Part shown: in pieces, positions 59,604 to 64,000 of the stretch
How positions within the stretch are numbered: position 1 is the stretch's first letter
Layout of the letters: each line of letters starts with the position of its first letter
Origin: Quercus robur
Taxonomy: Eukaryota > Streptophyta > Magnoliopsida > Fagales > Fagaceae
Assembly (NCBI RefSeq): GCF_932294415.1
Contig: NC_065542.1
Coordinates: forward strand, 2,621,501-2,685,500
Length of the DNA stretch: 64,000 bases
Reading direction: 5' to 3'
Program-made: the position numbers and the translations under genes
Notes under the pieces: model-generated
What the model was told of the DNA's origin: nothing
The model's input: the letters and a program-made list of their open reading frames with translations, nothing else
Database searches by the model: none

Positions 59604-60566
59604 GGTGCAAAGAAAGGGTCTAGTGCTCATGTGCACTGGATCAAAGCCAAGTTTTTCTATTTTCTTTTAAGAGAAGTGTTCTTTGAATTTTTATTTCAGC
59701 ATACTAATATCAATTATAAACTCCTTGAAGCTATACCTCTTGAAATTATATTAACGTTTTAATTTTGCTCCAAGAGCCTTATAGCTCAACTATTTGGCAA
59801 CTCCCTGTGTTTCCATAACATCCAGAGTCCAAATCTCCCCTCCCTGTTGTAACCTATCGAATTATCAACCAAAAAAAAACTGACTGGTTTGTAAATAAAA
59901 TTGTCAAAATGCACCTTAAGGATTTTGTTTAACGGAAACAATATTTGAGCCAATAAAAACTAATGTAAGTGTTTTAATATTTCAATTAATGCATTCATAT
60001 TTTGCTATTCTATATACTTCAAGATATATGAAAGAAAATTTGCCGTTTAAATATCAACATAAAATAAATTTAATAGGAAATTACCCATCCTGAACAAGCC
60101 AACCAGACAGATTCGCCACTTCAGTCAAAGCAGCTCTCCACATTTCAATCTTCTCCATATATACAGCAAAAGGAATTGAGAAAGTTCCCCTCTGTCTCCG
60201 TACATCAGATGGATCCACATCATAAAAAACCGGCAGAACTGTCACTCCCCTCTCTTTACTGCATCTGATGATTTGAACAAGCTCATCCAAGCACCATATC
60301 GAAGACGCATAGTTTTTTGAGAGAATGACAATTGAAAACCTCGATTCTTCTATTGCTTCCAGGATCTCTCGTGAAATAGCTTTTCCTCTCTCAATTTTCT
60401 CATCATACTTAAAGGTCAAAATGCCCTTCTGTTTCAAAGCAGTATATAAATGGTCCGTAAAACTATTACGGGTGTCCTCGCCTTTAAAACTGAGAAACAC
60501 ATCGTGTTTCCACCGGGGTGTCAAAGAAGAAGACAGTGATAACGTTGACCCTCCTTGAGTGCTCAT
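53332..60566 (-). CDS. TNL3: TIR-NB-LRR disease-resistance protein
   Basis: Coding exons in gene order: 60566-60085, 57399-56307, 55477-55193, 55031-54300 and 54219-53332 (1,159 residues, open throughout). TIR: FLSFKGEDTR and WCLDEL with the catalytic glutamate. After TFSIPFA it lacks seven residues present in TNL1 and TNL2 (21-nt deletion). NB-ARC: P-loop GMGGSGKTT (about 217-225), kinase-2 VLIVLDDVN, IIITTRD, GHPLA in place of GLPLA, MHD (about 485). Exon 4 is 732 nt as in TNL2. The C-JID begins IIPGLDVPQWL. A donor AGAG-GTAACA (GT at 53519-53518) may end exon 5; the tail beyond differs from TNL2 by a frameshift, which favours it being intronic. The start at MSTQGG was preferred over an in-frame ATG 21 codons upstream because that lies before the leader-intron acceptor. 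Confidence 0.9.
55622..55779. repeat. Perfect 79-bp tandem duplication in TNL3 intron 2
   Basis: CCAAGAAGGTGAAGG...CCAACACTGCA occurs twice back to back (55622-55700 and 55701-55779) without any difference seen. It is a very recent duplication. Confidence 0.9.
56086..56212. repeat. Tandem duplication of about 61 bp in TNL3 intron 2
   Basis: ATGACTTAAGTACT and GTAACTACATATATATTGCA recur at about 56101-56145 and 56167-56210, with a few differences. Confidence 0.7.
57567..58060. mobile_element. hAT-type non-autonomous element in TNL3 intron 1
   Basis: Left end AGGGGCAAAGCTACATG; right end, reverse-complemented, AGTAGCTAGAAATTTTTG. Both resemble the AGGGGCGGAGCCAGG ends of plant hAT elements, the right one with a small deletion. 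Flanks TTGTATGT (57559-57566) and TTGTATGA (58061-58068) are an 8-bp duplication with one mismatch. The TNL2 intron has the empty site (complement of TTGTATGA-TTATA near 33262). A run of C at about 57604-57619 lies inside. Confidence 0.75.
58330..59240. mobile_element. Arm-specific insertion of about 0.9 kb in TNL3 intron 1
   Basis: The flanks align to adjacent positions of TNL2 intron 1 (about 32880-33020), but this stretch has no counterpart there. It starts with AAAGGCTCAAGCACAGTTAA and ends near GGGGCTTTGCGCTTTGAGAT...GCTTTTAACAACAC. A SINE-like GTTGAGCTACAAGGCTCTTC lies at about 58459. The family is not identified; boundaries approximate. Confidence 0.45.
59765..59878 (+). mobile_element. 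SINE in TNL3 intron 1
   Basis: A box TATAGCTCAACTATTTGGCA (59780-59799), B box AGAGTCCAAATCTCC (59824-59838), then TTGTAACCTATCGAATTATC and an A tail (59870-59878). Absent from the matching place in TNL2 intron 1 (about 32356-32380), so it was inserted after the duplication or lost there. Confidence 0.7.
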
Positions 60567-60591
60567 GGAATCCGTAGGAAATATACTTTGA

Positions 60592-60740
60592 ACTAAAATA
60601 TATAGATAACAAAACACATATACATTCAAAGTTCAAACTGGAGAAGAAGAGATGAAGTGAAAGGAAAGAAATAAAAGAGTGAAAAATGAGAGAACTTACA
60701 GATCGAAAACCCTCTTGAAACAAAGCTGGATTCAGTAAAT
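60592..60740 (-). promoter_or_regulatory. TNL3 5' untranslated exon and leader intron
   Basis: On the minus strand the leader GCTTTGTTTCAAGAGG...CGATCT ends at 60700, followed by GTAAGT. The acceptor TATTTTAG ends at 60593. This leader intron, about 107 bp, is conserved in all three TNLs. Confidence 0.45.
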
Positions 60741-60833
60741 GAATGGAAAGTGTTCTTTGTATAAGAGAGAGACAGACAGAGGGAAGACGAATAGCTGATC
60801 GGAGTAATGCATCCACAATTTCACATCCTGTTA

Positions 60834-60849
60834 TTTAAGTCAAGTCAAC
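60834..60849 (-). promoter_or_regulatory. Double W-box upstream of TNL3
   Basis: On the minus strand GTTGACTTGACTTAAA, identical to the TNL1 site at 10482-10497. Two WRKY-type TTGAC cores about 130 bp upstream of the leader donor. Confidence 0.5.
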
Positions 60850-60999
60850 AAGTCAGTCATTTCTCCAAAAAATAAAGTCAGCAAGTCTGCATTTTTCTTT
60901 TTAGGCAAGAGGGCAGTAATTTCGTGATGGTGGTGACCAGCTATGAAGCACCCATTAAAGTATTTATTTTTTTAATGATATATAAACAGAGCTTTACAG

Positions 61000-62095
61000 C
61001 TGCTTTCGAGGAAATTTCTCCTCGTTTTGTTGGTAGAATAGAAACAGAGAAAGAGAATGTGGGGGAATCGTCAATCAATTATTCCCCCATGTACTACTTG
61101 TAGCGCTATGTTCATCCCATTTGCCTAGACGTGACAAACGGGTTAATCAGGTTACAAGTCAGTCGAGGTCGAGTTGACTTGTGTTTTTTTTATATGAACT
61201 TTTTTTTTTTTTTTCAAGAAATGAAATGCCCATAACATTTTCATAACATAATTACTAATCACAAATCAATACATAAATACTTTGCAATTGTTATATAATG
61301 TATAATTTATTTTTTAAAAATTTTGGAATATAATTTGTACTCTAAAAATTAAAAATTAAATTCTAAAAATATTTGGCATCTATATGTATGTATGTATGCA
61401 TATCATTTAATATTGTAGGTGTGTTTGACTAATATTATTTCTTTTTGAGGTAGTCCATAATTTTTTAAATTATATTATGGTACATTATATTTTCCTTTTT
61501 TTTACAACTAAACTCTTTAATTTTCAAATATATTATTCAAATTTCTTATTTCATAAAGAAGGTTATTATAATAATTAAAAGTTAAAATTTCTTACAAAAT
61601 TACACCAGATATTACTCAAATAGTTGATAGGCACATTCAAACACATAGCAAGATTGTATTTTGATATAAATTAAAATTTTCACATTCAAAATAATTAAGC
61701 ATTATGTCAAACAAAAATCAAACAAAAGTTATAAGAGGAAGAGAGAAGCTTGTGAAGGAGAACTAAAATACACACTATAAAATCATATTAACCCAAAATA
61801 GTGTTATAAAAAAATATATAATGATTCATGAACATAAAGTAAAGTTGCAAGAAAGAATAAATAATCGAGAGTAGTCACCTTTTTTTAGGAGAGACCCAGA
61901 TTAGATAAATTTATAGAAAATAAGATGAGAAGAAGAATAGTCAAAATAAAATATATAGTCACACCAAATTATCCAAGTCATGCTATGTAATTGAATAACA
62001 TTATATTTATTGTATAAGCGCAATTTGAGTCCCAAACCCAAAGGATAAATGAACTTAGGCTCAAAAAGTCCAATATAATGAATTTGTAAAGAGTA
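61000..62095. other. No recognisable gene
   Basis: AT-rich DNA beyond the end of the right duplication arm; no conserved frame, RNA gene or transposon end was recognised. Confidence 0.45.
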
Positions 62096-62099
62096 AGTT

Positions 62100-63360
62100 G
62101 AAAAACTGGGTTTTAATGAATCAGCCAACAAATAAAGTGGATTCAGATGACCAGCGAATGAAGATAGACTGGCTTATTCTAAATAAAATTGTCCTGGCAC
62201 AATCCGAGGAGATCAGTTCTTATATATTGGTTCTCAAATTTAATAACAAGTTCAATTCTGGATTTCTACAGTATTTCTTTCTCAATTTCTCGATCCCCTC
62301 TCCAGGGAGGGTCTCTTGCATTATATAGCTCCCTTTAGATGATTTTTGCCCTCCACTTGTTGATCGTCCAAACCATTACTTGAGTACTTGTTCCATTGGA
62401 CACCCTCTTAGGCCCTCTGTGAGTTGGGGTAGCCAAGACAATACTTTTCAAGGGTCTTCTCCATATTAATGCAACCAAAGAGTTAGCTACAGAGCATTTA
62501 ATGCGATGGTAGTAGCTTTCCCTTAAATATTTCTCAACTCTCATTTTGTCCTGTACATTCACAATGCATATCCTTATCAACAGAATTTCCTGGAATGTCA
62601 CTTTGGATAATAAGACACACCTTCAGACCCCATTTTTCATTTAGCTAAGAAGATACTCCTCCTCGGCCTGCCTCTGTAGTCATAGCTGGCTTATGGAGTT
62701 CAAAGTTTTACGTCTACCTTACCATTGATCTATCTTCGGACCACTAACCTCCTCGGACAAGGCCAAGGCCCAACATATATTTTTGTGCCCATTACCCCTA
62801 AAAGCCCCTCAAAATTCCAGTTTTCTCCTCCCATCCGAGGAGAAAAATGGGGTTTCGATATTTGAGTAACAAATCCCACATGTTCCTTTGATTTCCACAC
62901 GTGAGAATGTCGCTTCGCGTGTCCCATAACTGCCTCTGACGCTTCGGAGCCCGCGATATCTCATTAAATGCTCCAGGCAGCGCTATGTTCCCCGTATCCT
63001 ACAGTGAGATGTAGATCCCACGGCTGGCATCTCTACTCGAATTTTGAGCGGGATAACTCCCACTCGATTTTGCCTCTTATATAAGGCGCTTGAGGGAATC
63101 ATTTTTCCTCATTTTTCAAGTCTTCAAGCTTTCCAAAAATCCTGAACTCTCAAACCTTCAAGGCTTCCCAAATTTCCAAATCTTCCACGTCATTTTCTTA
63201 AAAAATCTTTAAATCTTTTAAAGTTTCAGAAATCAACACACGTGCTTATTCTCGTAAGTTTCTACTTCTTTAAGCTCTTTTCTCCTCAGCCAATCTCCTC
63301 GACCCTCTATTCTTTGTTTCCTTTCTTTGAAAACTTCTTTCCCATCCCTTTAGCTCGCCT
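62100..63360 (+). mobile_element. Probable LTR and leader of a retroelement
   Basis: GC content rises sharply. Words such as CCTCGGACAAGGCCAAGGCC, the plus-strand TATATAAGGCG (63078-63088) and the following CTTCAAGCTTTCC leader look like a long LTR with promoter ahead of the ORF at 63364. Neither LTR edge nor primer site could be fixed, so the call is tentative. Confidence 0.4.
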
Positions 63361-63363
63361 AAA

Positions 63364-63878
63364 TGGTTAGGTTCAAGTACCTTGTAGATTCTTCGGCCAG
63401 TATGGAGGGCTTCAAGACTAAGTACCACATTCCGCAGGGAATAGCCCTGTGGTATTTTGCCTCAGACCGAATAGTTACAGATAGAATAAAAGGGGAGGTT
63501 GTCATTCCTATGATCGCTTTCATAGAATAAGGAATGACGCTTCCCATGGGTAGGGTGACCTAAGACTGCCTAATCAACCATAGGTTGTATCCCCACCAAT
63601 GTGCTCCCAACCTATTTAAAGTTTTAGGTAGCGTAAATGCTCTCAATGAGCAGATGGGCTTGAGACTCACATGGCACGACGACATCCACATGTACAAGTG
63701 TCATTCCCTCGTCGACGTGGGATATTACCTCAAATCCCGATCCAACATTGTTAGGCTTGTATCATGTCTTCCTAAGTCCAACAAGGGCATGAAAGATGAC
63801 TACTTAATCACCTCTGGGGAATGGCACGACGGTCTTCATTACCCATCTCGAAAGGGAGAGCCAAGTGGGGTACCCTAG
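63364..63878 (+). pseudogene. Broken retroelement-associated ORF, cut by stops
   Basis: The frame from ATG 63364 gives KYHIPQGIALWYF and GEVVIPMIAFIE, then TAA. It continues GMTLPMGRVT, TAA, then HQCAPNLFKVLGSVNALNEQ, HMYKCHSLVDVGYYLKSR and NIVRLVSCLPKSNKGMKDDY, ending GEWHDGLHYPSRKGEPSGVP. Both stops are simple substitutions in one otherwise continuous frame. It resembles a repetitive, gag-like protein seen in woody-plant retroelements; I recall the family only loosely and give no name. Confidence 0.5.
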
Positions 63879-64000
63879 GTTTAGGTCCCTTGGCACAAGA
63901 TTTAGTTCTCTTAGCTTTGCCAAGCTTTCTTTTAATATTTCATTTTCCTTTGGTAATGGGTCTTATTGGTCTGACCATGATTTGCTCATCAACTATTTTT

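Noticed and set aside
31663..60566. TNL2 and TNL3 as a head-to-head sensor/helper pair of the RPS4/RRS1 kind
   Set aside because: They converge rather than diverge, are 16 kb apart at their 3' ends, are near-identical paralogues, and neither has an integrated decoy domain such as WRKY.

Overview
The window is nuclear DNA of a eudicot plant. It carries three multi-exon TIR-NB-LRR (TNL) immune-receptor genes, a class absent from grasses, embedded in AT-rich sequence full of plant transposons (Ty1/copia, Ty3/gypsy, TRIM, SINE, hAT, PIF/Harbinger-like, Helitron). The transposon families look like those of woody eudicots, possibly Fagales, but that is recollection and cannot be proved here. No bacterial, organellar or viral genome features were seen.

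Layout. 1-5.5 kb: tandem repeats and remains of a two-domain B3 (REM/VRN1-like) transcription-factor gene. 5.5-9.5 kb: a decayed minus-strand Ty3/gypsy element with a hAT-type element (perfect 8-bp target duplication) inside it. 10.4-18.8 kb: TNL1 (+), five coding exons. 19.2-26.4 kb: three diverged copies of a roughly 1-kb TNL 3'-flanking segment and a TIR exon with its middle deleted, which are the remains of lost tandem TNLs. 27-31.2 kb: MITEs, SINEs and duplicated promoter-like pieces. 31.3-37.3 kb: TNL2 (+). 38.8-41.1 kb: an internally deleted copia element. 41.6-42.6 kb: a MYB/SANT-like gene (+). 42.7-51.9 kb: a transposon-filled spacer (RNase H fragment, TRIM split by a MITE, LTR relic, solo LTR, two Helitron-like elements end to end, a 29-bp minisatellite). 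52.0-52.9 kb: a second MYB/SANT-like gene (-). 53.3-60.6 kb: TNL3 (-). 61-64 kb: plain AT-rich DNA, then a retroelement-like LTR region and a broken ORF running to the window end.

Main observation. TNL2 plus its MYB/SANT-like neighbour (about 31.3-42.7 kb) and TNL3 plus its neighbour (about 51.9-60.9 kb) are arms of a large inverted duplication. Matching exons have the same lengths except for a 21-nt deletion in the TNL3 TIR exon and one codon in its exon 3. Comparing the arms shows which transposons landed afterwards and which coding changes are arm-specific: one MYB/SANT copy lost its ATG, and both TNLs share an unusual GHPL in place of GLPL.

Function. TNLs are cytoplasmic or nuclear receptors whose TIR domains hydrolyse NAD+ after effector recognition. 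All three have uninterrupted reading frames through TIR, NB-ARC, LRR and C-JID. Exon ends were chosen by hand from GT/AG signals, frame continuity and agreement among the three paralogues; no transcript data were available.
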